Below, one piece after another: positions 1 to 8,474 of a DNA stretch of 21,937 bases. Both the position numbers and the translations under genes were made by a program. The stretch is from Bacillota bacterium (GTDB lineage Bacteria; Bacillota; Clostridia; Christensenellales; Aristaeellaceae): NCBI GenBank assembly GCA_023404715.1, contig JAEYAR010000149.1, positions 1 to 21,937 on the forward strand, written 5' to 3'. The first letter of the stretch is position 1, and each line of letters begins with the position of its first letter. The notes under the pieces were generated by a model, which made no database searches, was not told where the DNA came from, and saw only the letters and a program-made list of their open reading frames with translations.

Positions 1-269
1 TGCCAGCCGAGGTTTGTGCAAAACGGGATGACGCCCGAGCGGGGATCGAGAATGCCGGGCACGCCCGCGCCGACCGCGGCGACTTCCTCCAGCGTATGAC
101 CGCTGCGCGCAAGCGTCTCCAAGGAGCACTTAGCGATGTCCGCGATGATCGGGCCGTAGGGACGGGGCAAAAGCGTAGGCGTCGAGCCCTTGCAGAGGAT
201 GCGGCCGCTTTCATCCACGATGCCCACGGCGATATTCGTGCCGCCCAGATCGATGCCGATGTATACCAT
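1..269 (-). CDS. ROK-family sugar kinase, N-terminal part (cut by window edge)
   Basis: Only the first 89 codons are inside the window; the gene runs off the left edge. The protein begins MVYIGIDLGGTNIAVGIVDE, the phosphate-binding loop of ROK-family sugar kinases and regulators, and continues with an AGVPGILD segment typical of ROK glucokinases. There is no helix-turn-helix ahead of the loop, so a kinase (glucokinase or N-acetylhexosamine kinase type) is more likely than a ROK repressor. The start is the ATG at 269, preceded by a perfect AGGAGG at 278-283 with 8-nt spacing. It lies 55 bp behind hprK on the same strand and is probably co-transcribed with it. The ROK signature and the zinc-binding cysteines lie outside the window, so the substrate cannot be judged. 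Confidence 0.88.
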   Translation of the reverse strand, partial: MVYIGIDLGGTNIAVGIVDESGRILCKGSTPTLLPRPYGPIIADIAKCSLETLARSGHTLEEVAAVGAGVPGILDPRSGVIPFCTNLGW

Positions 270-324
270 ATGAAAAACCTCCTGTGGTTTGATTGACTGC
301 TTGGATGGCCATGCGGGGCGCGGC

Positions 325-1275
325 TCAATCGTCGTCGGACTCGGGCGCGCGCTTGGGCTCGCTGGAGCGCTGGAGCATCTCGGTGAGACGCTTGTCCAGC
401 TCGGCGGCGGCGTTAAAGCCCATGCGCTTGAGGCGCCAATTGCGCGCGGCGACCTCTACGATGATCGCGAGGTTGCGGCCCGGGCGCACCGGCATGACGA
501 TATGCGGGCGCTTGACCCCCAAGATCGTGATGAATTCCTCGGCCAGGCCGAGGCGGTCGTATTCTTTGTTTTCACGCCACAGCTCCAGGTGGATCACGAT
601 GTCGATCGACTTGGACGGAACGACCGAGCCGATGCCGTACATCGTGCGGATATCGATGATGCCCAGGCCGCGAATTTCCATGAAATGGCGAATCATCTCC
701 GGCGCTTCGCCCACGAGGCGGTTGTCGTTCACGCGGCAGATATCCACGACGTCGTCCGCGACGAGCTGGTGGCCGCGCTTGATCAACTCCAGCGCGCATT
801 CGCTCTTGCCCACGCCCGATTCGCCCGTGAGCAGCACGCCCACGCCGAAGACGTCGACCAGCACGCCGTGGCGCGTCACGCGCGGGGCGAGGCGGTTGTT
901 GAGAAAGTTGATCATCGACGCGGTGAGCCGCGTGGTCACGAGCTGCGTGCGATAGATGGGCACGTTGTGCGCGGCGGCGGCCTCGGCCAGAAGCGGCGGG
1001 CAGTCCATACCGCGGGCGATGACGATGCAGGGGATGGGATAGGAGAAATACCGGGCGAGGCGTTCCAGCTGCGCGTCCGGATCGAGGGACGCCAAATAGG
1101 CCATCTCGGTCTTGCCGATGACCTGCGGGCGCTCAAAGGCGAAGTAATCGAAATACCCCGTGAACTGAAGACCGGGGCGGTTGAGGTCCGTGGTCTTCAA
1201 ATCCCACTCCTTGACGGTGCTGGGCACCAACACCTCCAGATCGAGGCTCTCGGCAAAATCCTGCGCTGATATCAT
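325..1275 (-). CDS. hprK: HPr kinase/phosphorylase
   Basis: Bifunctional enzyme that phosphorylates and dephosphorylates HPr (and Crh where present) on the regulatory serine, setting carbon catabolite repression through CcpA in low-GC Gram-positives. The 316-residue length is normal for the family. The N-terminal DRTGG-like domain is followed by the kinase domain with Walker A GESGVGKS at residues 151-158, His136 just ahead of it, the conserved HQLVADD at 169-175, the HprK signature EIRGLGIIDIRTMYG at 200-214 and PVRPGRN at 262-268. The ATG at 1275 has GGGAGG-type pairing (GGAGGG, 1285-1290) 9 nt upstream. Downstream on the same strand is a ROK sugar kinase; hisC is divergent. Its presence makes CcpA/cre-type control of the nearby sugar genes plausible. 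Confidence 0.97.
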   Translation of the reverse strand: MISAQDFAESLDLEVLVPSTVKEWDLKTTDLNRPGLQFTGYFDYFAFERPQVIGKTEMAYLASLDPDAQLERLARYFSYPIPCIVIARGMDCPPLLAEAAAAHNVPIYRTQLVTTRLTASMINFLNNRLAPRVTRHGVLVDVFGVGVLLTGESGVGKSECALELIKRGHQLVADDVVDICRVNDNRLVGEAPEMIRHFMEIRGLGIIDIRTMYGIGSVVPSKSIDIVIHLELWRENKEYDRLGLAEEFITILGVKRPHIVMPVRPGRNLAIIVEVAARNWRLKRMGFNAAAELDKRLTEMLQRSSEPKRAPESDDD

Positions 1276-1313
1276 GCGTTTCTTCCCTCCGGACGAGCGT
1301 ATCGTTCCCTTTC

Positions 1314-1342
1314 ATTATAACGCATGCGGGCGCGGTTGAACA
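1314..1342 (-). promoter_or_regulatory. Predicted sigma-A promoter of hprK
   Basis: On the minus strand a perfect TATAAT (1314-1319) is preceded, after 17 nt, by a weak -35 TGTTCA (1337-1342). It lies about 40 bp upstream of the hprK start and back to back with the hisC promoter. The -10 is convincing and the -35 is poor. Confidence 0.6.
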
Positions 1343-1358
1343 GGGGGTGCTTGCGGGA

Positions 1359-1387
1359 TTGCAAAAACTTGGCGGCTATGGTATGAT
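1359..1387 (+). promoter_or_regulatory. Predicted sigma-A promoter of hisC
   Basis: TTGCAA (1359-1364), a 17-nt spacer and TATGAT (1382-1387) fit the sigma-A consensus at 4/6 and 5/6. Transcription would begin near 1394, giving a leader of about 40 nt before the ATG at 1434. That start site favours ATG 1434 with its AAGGA box over the GTG at 1416, which has no ribosome binding site. Confidence 0.6.
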
Positions 1388-1433
1388 AGAGCCCTGAGTT
1401 TAATGATTTACTACAGTGAAGGATGCGGTGACG

Positions 1434-2495
1434 ATGAGGGACTTCAGAAGCAAGGCGGCGCGCGGCGTGACGCCCTACGTCTGCGGAGAGCAGCCTACGG
1501 ACCGGGACTATATCAAGCTGAATGCGAACGAAAACGCCTATCCGCCGACGCCGAACGTGGCCGCGGCGGTGCAGGCCGAGCTGGAGCGGCTGCAGTATTA
1601 CCCGGATATGACGAGCGCGAGCCTGCGCAAGGCGATCTCGCGCGCGCACGGCCTGCGGCCCGGGCAGGTTTACGTAGGCAACGGATCGGACGAGGTGCTG
1701 GCATTTACGTTTCTGACGTTCTTTTCCGGCAAGCGCCTGGCCGCGCCGGACCTGACGTATTCGTTCTATCCGACCTACGCCAAGCTCTTCTCGGTGGATT
1801 ACCTGGAGGTCCCCCTGCGGGCGGACTTCACCGTGGACGTAGAGGCGCTGCTCGCGGCGGACGGCGACGTGATCCTGGCCAACCCCAACGCGCCGACGTC
1901 GGTCGCCCTGCCGCAGGAGGCCGTTTGCAACCTGGCGCAGCGCCTGAGCGACGCCGGGCATATGCTCGTCGTAGACGAGGCTTACGCCGCCTTTGCCGAA
2001 GAGGACGCGATCGCGCTCGTGAACGCGTTTGACAACGTGCTCGTCGTCCGCACGTTTTCCAAGGCGCACGCGCTGGCCGGGCTGCGCATCGGCTATGCCA
2101 TGGGGTGCGAGGCGCTCGTCGAGGCGCTGCTGAGCGTGAAGGATTCGATCAACTCGTATCCCCTCGACCGCGTGGCGGCCGCGGCGGCCAAGGCGGCCAT
2201 CGAGGACGAGGCCTACCTGCAAGGCACGGTCGAGCAGATCTGCCGGACGCGGGATAGGACGGCGCAGCGCCTGCGGGCGCTGGGGTTTTGTGTGCTGCCT
2301 TCGCAGACAAATTTCCTCTTTGTTTCGCACCCACAACTGCCGGCCCAGGCGCTGCTGGGCAGCTTACGGGCGGACGGTATCCTCGCGCGCCACTTCGGCC
2401 ACCCGCGCATCGAGAACTATCTGCGCATCACCGTGGGGACGGATGCGCAGATGGATCGGGTAGTGGCGAGCGTCGCCAGGGCGATAGGCCGGTAA
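1434..2495 (+). CDS. hisC: Histidinol-phosphate aminotransferase (class I/II, PLP)
   Basis: PLP-dependent transaminase expected to convert imidazole-acetol phosphate and glutamate to histidinol phosphate. Visible family features, numbered from the chosen ATG, are LNANENAYPP near 29-38, the cofactor-contacting NPNAPT at 150-155, DEAY at 181-184, the Schiff-base lysine in TFSKAHALAGLRIG (Lys210) and the conserved arginine Arg218. The 353-residue length matches HisC. I chose ATG 1434 because GAAGGA lies 10 nt upstream; the in-frame GTG at 1416 would add six residues but lacks a ribosome binding site. The gene stands alone, divergent from hprK and convergent with the MFS gene 15 bp away, and no other his gene is present. 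Relatives can act on aromatic amino acids or threonine phosphate (CobD-like), so the exact substrate is less certain than the fold. Confidence 0.87.
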   Translation: MRDFRSKAARGVTPYVCGEQPTDRDYIKLNANENAYPPTPNVAAAVQAELERLQYYPDMTSASLRKAISRAHGLRPGQVYVGNGSDEVLAFTFLTFFSGKRLAAPDLTYSFYPTYAKLFSVDYLEVPLRADFTVDVEALLAADGDVILANPNAPTSVALPQEAVCNLAQRLSDAGHMLVVDEAYAAFAEEDAIALVNAFDNVLVVRTFSKAHALAGLRIGYAMGCEALVEALLSVKDSINSYPLDRVAAAAAKAAIEDEAYLQGTVEQICRTRDRTAQRLRALGFCVLPSQTNFLFVSHPQLPAQALLGSLRADGILARHFGHPRIENYLRITVGTDAQMDRVVASVARAIGR

Positions 2496-2510
2496 CGGCG
2501 CGGGCGCGCT

Positions 2511-3827
2511 TTATCTGCGCAGCGCGCCGCAGGGAGCGGCCGGGGTTCCGTCAGGCGGCGGCCGCATTTTGAAGCGCACGTACAGCCCGGCCGCTACGCT
2601 CAGCACAAAGGACAGAAAGGCCAAAGCTTGCTGGCCGTAGAGGGGGACGCCGAGGAGGCGGCCGCCCCGCCGCTGCACAAAGCCCAGCAGCCAGCCGCCC
2701 ATTAAGGCTGCGCCAAACCCGCACAGGCCGCCGACGCAGCTGCGAATGGATGAGGCCTGCACGAAGTACGCCGCGGGCACGTAGTCGTACACGATGTTGA
2801 GCAGGTTTTGCGCTACGCCCGCCTGACTGACGGCGATCAAAAGGGTGAACGCTACGATGAACCAACGCGAGGAGGGCGCGGTCAGGACGACGCACAGGAA
2901 GGCTGCGGCCGCGATATAGAGCGCGACCTCGATGCATTGGGCGTAGGAGGTGCGGTCGGCATAGCGCCCGAGCGGCTTGGAAAGCAGAAAACGGCACGCA
3001 TTGCCCAGGATGTTGATCAGCTGTACCGTGCCCACGCTTAGCATCAATTCCCTGCTTTTATAGCTGCCCAAGAAGCCGAGGGTAACGTACTGCGCGCAGC
3101 TCCAAAGCGCGCTGAGCACGACCACCCGGATAAAGCCGCGGTTGCGCAGCAGGGCCCTCGCCATGCGGAGGAGGGGGATGCCCTCGGGCTGCGCGCCTAG
3201 ATCCCACCGACCGTCGATGCGAAGGAGCGCCGCGAGGCTGGCGGCGTTGATCAGCAGCCCCACCGCGATGATCAGGACAAACGCGCCCGGTAGGCGATCC
3301 GCCAGCTCGAAACGATCCACGACCACGCCTAGCACGAGCGTGAAGAGCATCCCGCCCAGCAACGACATCCTTTCCTTATCCGCGCTGTACACGGCCCGGC
3401 GATAGGGATCCACATAGCTGTTGGCCCACTGAAACAGGATGGAAGCGATCGCATAATTGAAGAAATAGCCCAGCAGAATGCCTCCGAACGCAAATGCCGT
3501 CTTATAGGCCAGGGAAAGTGGCAAAAAGGGCAGGAGATAGAGCAGCACAAAGACCGTCTGGCTGGCCAGACAGAATGTGACTGCCCATTTTTTGACGTTC
3601 CGTATGTGACGGACAAGCCCGATGGAAGAGAGCTGAAACAGGCAGGCGACGGTGATGAGCGAGGAGACGATGCCGATGCTGCCGTCGCTCAGACCCACAT
3701 AGGTCAGCAGCTTGAAGAGATAGACGTCGGAAACCAGCAGCGCGATGAAGTATTCCAGCATGCAAAACAGGCGGTAAGCGCTGCGGGAGCGCCGGTATTC
3801 CGGCCGGTCATATACGCAGGACGTCAT
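2511..3827 (-). CDS. Major facilitator superfamily transporter, last gene of the GH4-nagA operon
   Basis: A 438-residue, strongly hydrophobic protein with about ten to twelve membrane-spanning stretches from residue 20 onward and a basic, proline-rich tail. It resembles uncharacterised clostridial MFS proteins linked to sugar genes. Loop signatures include DPYRRAVYSADKERMSLLGG between the N-terminal helices and a central loop near residues 205-215 dividing the two halves. The ATG at 3827 overlaps the stop of the upstream lyase gene as ATGA, so translation is probably coupled; there is no strong independent ribosome binding site. The context suggests uptake or export of a sugar, sugar acid or waste product of the pathway. 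The substrate cannot be predicted. No terminator is visible in the 15 bp separating it from the convergent hisC. Confidence 0.85.
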   Translation of the reverse strand: MTSCVYDRPEYRRSRSAYRLFCMLEYFIALLVSDVYLFKLLTYVGLSDGSIGIVSSLITVACLFQLSSIGLVRHIRNVKKWAVTFCLASQTVFVLLYLLPFLPLSLAYKTAFAFGGILLGYFFNYAIASILFQWANSYVDPYRRAVYSADKERMSLLGGMLFTLVLGVVVDRFELADRLPGAFVLIIAVGLLINAASLAALLRIDGRWDLGAQPEGIPLLRMARALLRNRGFIRVVVLSALWSCAQYVTLGFLGSYKSRELMLSVGTVQLINILGNACRFLLSKPLGRYADRTSYAQCIEVALYIAAAAFLCVVLTAPSSRWFIVAFTLLIAVSQAGVAQNLLNIVYDYVPAAYFVQASSIRSCVGGLCGFGAALMGGWLLGFVQRRGGRLLGVPLYGQQALAFLSFVLSVAAGLYVRFKMRPPPDGTPAAPCGALRR

Positions 3828-4879
3828 ACGGTTTCTTGATCTCTCGCCAAAAAGGCCGCCACAAAGGCATCGTCGCTTAGGTGCGGATACATCCGGCAGA
3901 CGCGGTCGATCTCTTCGGCCTGCCCCGGAGAGAGGGATTCATTTGGATCCAGGCACCAGATGCCCTTCATCAGGCCCTGACGCCGGAGCGCCTCGTGCAT
4001 GCCGGCGATGCAGCCGGCAAAATCATGGGCCGCGTCGAAAAAAGCGCCGTTGGCGTCCGTCACCTGCGCGGCGAGCGTCAGCCACTTGGGCGCGATCGCA
4101 TCGCCCGGCCGAAGGGCCTTGATTTCGCGGAACATCTCTACGGCCGTGTGCGTCCACGCGGCCCAGTGCCCCAGGAGGCCGCCGCGCGTTCGCACCGTCC
4201 GCAGCCCGTCGCCGTCCGGAAAGGCGTATTCCGTCAGCAAATCGACGACGATGTTATCGTCGTTGCCGGTGTACAGCGCGATTTCGTGGCCCGCAAAGGC
4301 GATGGCCCGGGCGACGTCCACCGTCAGATACCGGTCGAAGGCGGCGCACTTGACGGCCCTCACGCCCTCGATCGCGCAAAGCTGCCGCCAATAATCGTAG
4401 GTGAACACGCGCCCGCCGACGGCTGTCTGTAGGTAGAAACCGATCACGTCCGACACCTGGGCCACCTGGCGGGTTCTCTGGATGAGCTCCGCCTCGCCGA
4501 GATGACCCAAGCCGCCGGGGCTGAGCAGAACGGCGTCGTAGCCCAGCCGCGCGGCCTGGCGCGCTTCTGTCACCGCCTGCTCCGCCTCGCCGCATGCGCC
4601 GGCGACCGCCAGGATTGTCCGACCGCTGCGGGCGCGATACGATTCGATTTCGGATAGGGAGACGCGCAGAACGCGCTCAAAGAGGCCGATTTTCGGATCG
4701 CGGATGGCAAACTGGGTCGTATGCACCGCCACCGCGAGGCCGTCGGCGCCGCTTTCCAGGTAATAGCGGATGAGCCTGCGCTGGCCGGCCTCGTCAAACC
4801 TGCGATTTTCATCCAACACCAAGGGCATGGCGGGCAGTAAAGCCCCCTGCATCAAGAGCCGCAATGCTTCGCTGCGCAT
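3824..4879 (-). CDS. DapA/NanA-family lyase or aldolase (TIM barrel)
   Basis: A 351-residue member of the dihydrodipicolinate synthase / N-acetylneuraminate lyase superfamily, whose enzymes use a Schiff-base lysine to make or break C-C bonds of 2-keto acids. Numbering from ATG 4879, the barrel shows SGADGLAVAVHTTQF near 43-57, the tyrosine position in GFYLQTAVGG (Tyr149) and the probable Schiff-base lysine in VRAVKCAAFDRY (Lys177). It is longer than DapA (about 290) because of an extended C-terminal helical part. The operon suggests a sugar-acid or amino-sugar aldolase rather than lysine synthesis. I prefer ATG 4879, with GGGAGG at 4889-4894 nine nt away, over the adjacent in-frame TTG 4882. 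The start overlaps the upstream stop as TGATG, and the 3' end overlaps the MFS start as ATGA. Confidence 0.82.
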   Translation of the reverse strand: MRSEALRLLMQGALLPAMPLVLDENRRFDEAGQRRLIRYYLESGADGLAVAVHTTQFAIRDPKIGLFERVLRVSLSEIESYRARSGRTILAVAGACGEAEQAVTEARQAARLGYDAVLLSPGGLGHLGEAELIQRTRQVAQVSDVIGFYLQTAVGGRVFTYDYWRQLCAIEGVRAVKCAAFDRYLTVDVARAIAFAGHEIALYTGNDDNIVVDLLTEYAFPDGDGLRTVRTRGGLLGHWAAWTHTAVEMFREIKALRPGDAIAPKWLTLAAQVTDANGAFFDAAHDFAGCIAGMHEALRRQGLMKGIWCLDPNESLSPGQAEEIDRVCRMYPHLSDDAFVAAFLARDQETV

Positions 4880-5898
4880 CAAAAATCGCCTCCCTGTTCT
4901 TCAAAATGGGTGGGCTTTCCGAGCTGGCGGCCGCCCCGCAAGATCCATTCGGCCTGGCGCTGCATCATTTCAGCGACGCCCATATCGGGATAGCCGAAGA
5001 GCTCGACACATCTTTGCGCATTGCACAGAAGGCCCCGTTCGCCCTCGCTGCCGGTGAAGACCGCCTCTTTGCCGAGGAGATTGGCCAGGCGGGTGGCCGC
5101 ATACCGCACGCTCACGGTCTCAGGCCCGGTTACGTTGAGGCTTGGGGCGGATTCGTCGGCCAGGTGGAGCGCGCGCAGGGCCGCTTCGTTCGCGTAGCGC
5201 TGCCATACGCAGTTGAAGGCGGGGACGCCCAGCGGCACGCGCTCGCCCCGCAGAATCCACTGGCACAAATCGAAGAGGATGCCGTAGCGCAGGTCGATCG
5301 CATAGCTGAGACGGAAGTTGAGCACCTTTGCGCCGTAATGCCGCGCGGCGTATTCGAAGATGCGCTCGCGCCCGAGGCAGCTGACGGCGTATTCGCCGAT
5401 GGGGGAAGGCGGGACCGATTCGTCGCACCCGCCGCTCTCCGGCCTGGAGAAGGGATATACGTTGCTGGTGGAGAAGACCACGTAGCGCGCGCCTTCGAAG
5501 TGGCGGGTGACCAGCGCGGGCACCGCCACGTTCATCTCCCAGGTCTCGCAGGCACTCTGCGCCGTGCCGAATTTGCGGCCGGCCATGAAGACGATGTTCG
5601 CTGCCTTCGGCAGTTTCGCGATCTGATCCGCGTCCGTCAGGTCGGCGGAGAGGGTTTCAATATTATTTCTTTTCAGCAGCCTTACGGCATTGGGATCGGT
5701 GAAGCGAGAGACGGCGATGACCCTGCGGGGCTTACCGCTGAGCGCTACAGCGCGCCCGGCCATGACGGCCAGCGTCGGGCCGACCTTGCCGCCCGCGCCG
5801 AGGATCATCAGATCCCCGTCGAGCCGCGCCATATCGCGCACCAGGGCTTCGCTGGGGGTGGACAGCGCCTCGTCCAGCTGCATTTCATTTAACATCAT
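4879..5898 (-). CDS. NAD-dependent epimerase/dehydratase-like protein (extended SDR) with altered YxxxK motif
   Basis: A 339-residue Rossmann-fold protein of the extended short-chain dehydrogenase family, the group that includes sugar-nucleotide epimerases and dehydratases. After an N-terminal helix of about 28 residues comes the nucleotide loop LGAGGKVG (33-40), then NIVFMAGRKFGT (101-112), VFSTSNVYPF (141-150) and GEYAVSCLGRER (169-178). In that last segment Tyr170 is present but the usual catalytic Lys four residues on is Cys174. The coenzyme loop is thus recognisable while the catalytic dyad is not canonical, so the reaction is uncertain. GGAGG lies 8 nt before ATG 5898. The gene overlaps nagA upstream by ATGA and the DapA-like gene downstream by TGATG. 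A role on the sugar skeleton is inferred from the neighbours. Confidence 0.8.
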   Translation of the reverse strand: MMLNEMQLDEALSTPSEALVRDMARLDGDLMILGAGGKVGPTLAVMAGRAVALSGKPRRVIAVSRFTDPNAVRLLKRNNIETLSADLTDADQIAKLPKAANIVFMAGRKFGTAQSACETWEMNVAVPALVTRHFEGARYVVFSTSNVYPFSRPESGGCDESVPPSPIGEYAVSCLGRERIFEYAARHYGAKVLNFRLSYAIDLRYGILFDLCQWILRGERVPLGVPAFNCVWQRYANEAALRALHLADESAPSLNVTGPETVSVRYAATRLANLLGKEAVFTGSEGERGLLCNAQRCVELFGYPDMGVAEMMQRQAEWILRGGRQLGKPTHFEEQGGDF

Positions 5899-7106
5899 CG
5901 CTCAATCCTCCCGAGGGGTTCTTCCGTGTCGGAATCAGGTGCGACAAAGACGGAGCGCCCGCCGACGACGACATGCGAAATGCGGATGTCCTCATCGAAC
6001 AGCGCGAGGTCGGCGCGCAGGCCCGGCGCGATGGCGCCCCGATCGCGAAAGCCCATGATGCAAGCGGGCGTGCGGGTCGCCATCCGGACGGCGTCCTTGA
6101 GGGGGATATGGGCCAGCCGCACCATGTTGCGAACCAGACGGTCGGCGGTGGCCACGCTGCCGGCGAAGCTGCTCCGGTCGGGCAACTTGGCCACGTCGTC
6201 CTCGACGAGGACGCTCAGGCCGTGCGCGCGATGCCCGAGCACGGAGGGACCGTCCGGCATGCCCGCTGCGCGCATCGCGTCGGTGATGAGCGCGGTTTGC
6301 TCCGGGCCCTTGAACCTGTAGACAAACCGCAGCAGTTCGGCCGGCAGATGCTTGCCATCCGCGATGATTTCGACCGTCATGCCGTCGATCAGGTAGGCGG
6401 CCTCCACGACCCCGGCATAGCGGTAGGCGTTTTTGCGATGCACGGTGCTCATGCCGGAATACAGATGCGTGACGTGGGTGTATCCCGCCTGCCACGCGGC
6501 CTCCACCTCCGCGTATTCGGCGTCGCTATGGCCGATGGCAGCCAGAATGCCCCGCCGCCGGAGCTCTCTGCCCAGCTCGAGGGCGCCGGGCAGCTCGGGG
6601 GCGACGCTCCAACGCAGGATGTGGCGGCAGCCGTCCAGCATGCGCAGGTACTCCGCGGGATCGGGGTTGCGCAGGTGGCGGGGATCCTGCGCGCCCCGCT
6701 GGCCCATGGCAAAATACGGCCCCTCCAGATGCAGGCCCGGCATGTCGGCGCCCGCGGCATTTTGCGCGAGCGCCTGCTCGTAGGCCCGTTCCATGGAAAG
6801 CGTCTCTTCAAGTTCGCCGGAGGTGGCGGTGGGGACGATCGTCGTGGCGCCGTGGCGGGCGTGCAGGGCGGCAGCCTGTAAAAAGGCGTCGACCGTCCCG
6901 TCCAGAAAATCGGCCCCGCCGCCGCCGTGGGTGTGGATGTCGATGAAACCGGGCGAAACGAAGCGTCCCTTGGCGGCAATTTCCGAATCGTATGGAAGGG
7001 GCGCTTCGGTGATGTCCGTAATAACCCCGTTTGCGAAGTAAACGCTGGGCCCGGCGACGATTTCATCGCTTAGAAGGACCTTGCCGCCGCTGATTTTTGT
7101 GATCAC
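5895..7106 (-). CDS. nagA: N-acetylglucosamine-6-phosphate deacetylase
   Basis: Amidohydrolase-superfamily enzyme that removes acetate from N-acetylglucosamine 6-phosphate, or a close relative, in the cytoplasm. The 403-residue length is normal. All metal and catalytic positions are visible: HTH in PGFIDIHTHG (His58, His60), HLEGPY with Glu128, GHSDAEY with His193, THLYSGMS with His214, DGKHLP with His253 and the catalytic aspartate in LITDAM (Asp276). The HxH pair suggests the two-metal type seen in Bacillus rather than the E. coli type. The start is GTG 7106 with AGGAGG at 7114-7119, which overlaps the GH4 stop codon, so the two genes are coupled. The substrate must be phosphorylated or a look-alike, yet no kinase lies in the locus; the nearest is the ROK kinase behind hprK. 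Confidence 0.92.
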   Translation of the reverse strand: MITKISGGKVLLSDEIVAGPSVYFANGVITDITEAPLPYDSEIAAKGRFVSPGFIDIHTHGGGGADFLDGTVDAFLQAAALHARHGATTIVPTATSGELEETLSMERAYEQALAQNAAGADMPGLHLEGPYFAMGQRGAQDPRHLRNPDPAEYLRMLDGCRHILRWSVAPELPGALELGRELRRRGILAAIGHSDAEYAEVEAAWQAGYTHVTHLYSGMSTVHRKNAYRYAGVVEAAYLIDGMTVEIIADGKHLPAELLRFVYRFKGPEQTALITDAMRAAGMPDGPSVLGHRAHGLSVLVEDDVAKLPDRSSFAGSVATADRLVRNMVRLAHIPLKDAVRMATRTPACIMGFRDRGAIAPGLRADLALFDEDIRISHVVVGGRSVFVAPDSDTEEPLGRIER

Positions 7107-7118
7107 GGTTTTACCTCC

Positions 7119-8453
7119 TCACAGGCCCTTGGGCAACCAACGGGCGTTGTAGTCCATGATGTCCCTGACCACCTCGCGGACGCGGGTAAAATCCTGTACC
7201 AACGGATCGGCGCAAAGCGCGCCGGTCAGCTTCTGCGCGTCCCACTCCATAGCGGCCTCCATGAACAGCTCCTCGCGCAGCGCGGTGGGCAGCACGATGG
7301 CCTGCGCGGCCTTGGGCAGCGGGTTGGCGATGGCGGGGTGCACGCCGGTGGCGTCGAACGTAACCATCGTCTCCACCACGGTATCCGGCGGCAGCTCGCG
7401 CACCTGGCCCAGGTTGCGGTAGTTCATCGCGTCGTAGAAAGGACGGCCCCCCTCCAGCGCCTCGATGACGCGATCGGGCCGCTCCTCGCTGACGCGCAGC
7501 GGCGGCATTTTGCCGGACTGAAGCGGCGCGACGATGCTGTCCCGCAGGCGCTTGACAGAGGCCGCACGGTCCTCCAGACGATCGTAATGCATGCCGAAGC
7601 GGTCGCGGTTTTCCTGCGTGCCGGTGGTTTGATAGTAGAACTCGGCGCAGTGCTCGTCGCTCAGGCCCGGCATGCAGCCCAGCATGTCCCAGACGATGAA
7701 GCGGATGCGCTGATTTTCGCGCCCGGCGAAGGGATCGTCATAGGTGATGTTGCTCTTGCCGGCCCAGGCCGCTTCGATCATCCCTTTGTCCCGCATGATT
7801 TTCAGCGCGTCCTGACCGTGGAAGCGCACGTCGGTCAGGAAGGAGCAGTGATCCACGCCGGATACGCTGAAGCTGACCCCGTCAAAGCTCTTTGCTCCGA
7901 AATAGGGCAGCAGAATTTCCAAATGATTGCGGATGCCGTGGCAGAAGCCGACCGCGTGCACGCCCTCGTACTTCTGCACGCAGCGGGTCAGCGCGGTCAG
8001 CGGGTTGGTCACGTTGAGCATTGTAGCGCCGGGGCAAAGCCTCTTCATCTTGCGGGCGATGCGCAGGAACTCCGGCACGTGCCGCATCGTGCGGCTGGCG
8101 CCCGCGATGCCCGATTCGCTGCCCTTGACGTTATAAAAGCCGTAACGCCTGGCGATGTGGTGGTCCTCCAGCTCGGCCGCAAGGCCGCCGTGCGAGATGG
8201 CGACCACGACGTAATCGGCCCCCTCGAGCGCGCGATCCTCGTCGAGGGTTTGGGTCAGGCGAATCGCCTTTTCAGGATACCGGTCGTTATAATAGCTGCA
8301 GAAGGAAAAGACGTTGCTCAGCGCGGCATCGTCGATATCATAGAGGCAAAGATGCGTCTCACGGTCAAAGAACGGATTGTCCAGGAACGTGCTGAACAGG
8401 CCGTAGGTCCACGAGTAGGAACCGCCGCCGATCATGGCGATCTTCAATTTCAT
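7119..8453 (-). CDS. Family 4 glycoside hydrolase (NAD/Mn-dependent), CHGx type
   Basis: GH4 enzymes cleave glycosides by transient NAD-dependent oxidation at C3 with a divalent metal held by Cys and His. The 444-residue protein has the N-terminal NAD loop MIGGGSYSWTYGL (7-19), NVTNP at 147-151, the metal ligand motif GFCHGI (Cys171, His172) and GVDH at 199-202. In this family the four residues at the metal cysteine sort with specificity: CHSV in alpha-galactosidases, CNVP and CDMP in phospho-glycosidases, and CHGx in alpha-glucosidases and alpha-glucuronidases. CHGI therefore points to an unphosphorylated alpha-glucoside or alpha-glucuronide, matching an ABC importer rather than a PTS. It is the first gene of the minus-strand operon, with ATG 8453 preceded by GGAGGG and its own strong promoter. 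Confidence 0.92.
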   Translation of the reverse strand: MKLKIAMIGGGSYSWTYGLFSTFLDNPFFDRETHLCLYDIDDAALSNVFSFCSYYNDRYPEKAIRLTQTLDEDRALEGADYVVVAISHGGLAAELEDHHIARRYGFYNVKGSESGIAGASRTMRHVPEFLRIARKMKRLCPGATMLNVTNPLTALTRCVQKYEGVHAVGFCHGIRNHLEILLPYFGAKSFDGVSFSVSGVDHCSFLTDVRFHGQDALKIMRDKGMIEAAWAGKSNITYDDPFAGRENQRIRFIVWDMLGCMPGLSDEHCAEFYYQTTGTQENRDRFGMHYDRLEDRAASVKRLRDSIVAPLQSGKMPPLRVSEERPDRVIEALEGGRPFYDAMNYRNLGQVRELPPDTVVETMVTFDATGVHPAIANPLPKAAQAIVLPTALREELFMEAAMEWDAQKLTGALCADPLVQDFTRVREVVRDIMDYNARWLPKGL

Positions 8454-8474
8454 TTTGATATCCCTCCGTCTTAT

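Noticed and set aside
289..1269. A 326-codon plus-strand reading frame across hprK
   Set aside because: It is antisense to hprK, whose motifs are complete; GC-rich codons leave the opposite strand open. No ribosome binding site or recognisable domain.
1272..2336. A 354-codon minus-strand frame across hisC
   Set aside because: Antisense shadow of hisC; Arg/His-rich composition typical of such frames.
4864..5892. A 342-codon plus-strand frame across the epimerase-like gene
   Set aside because: Antisense shadow; the minus-strand protein has a Rossmann loop and tight overlaps with its neighbours.
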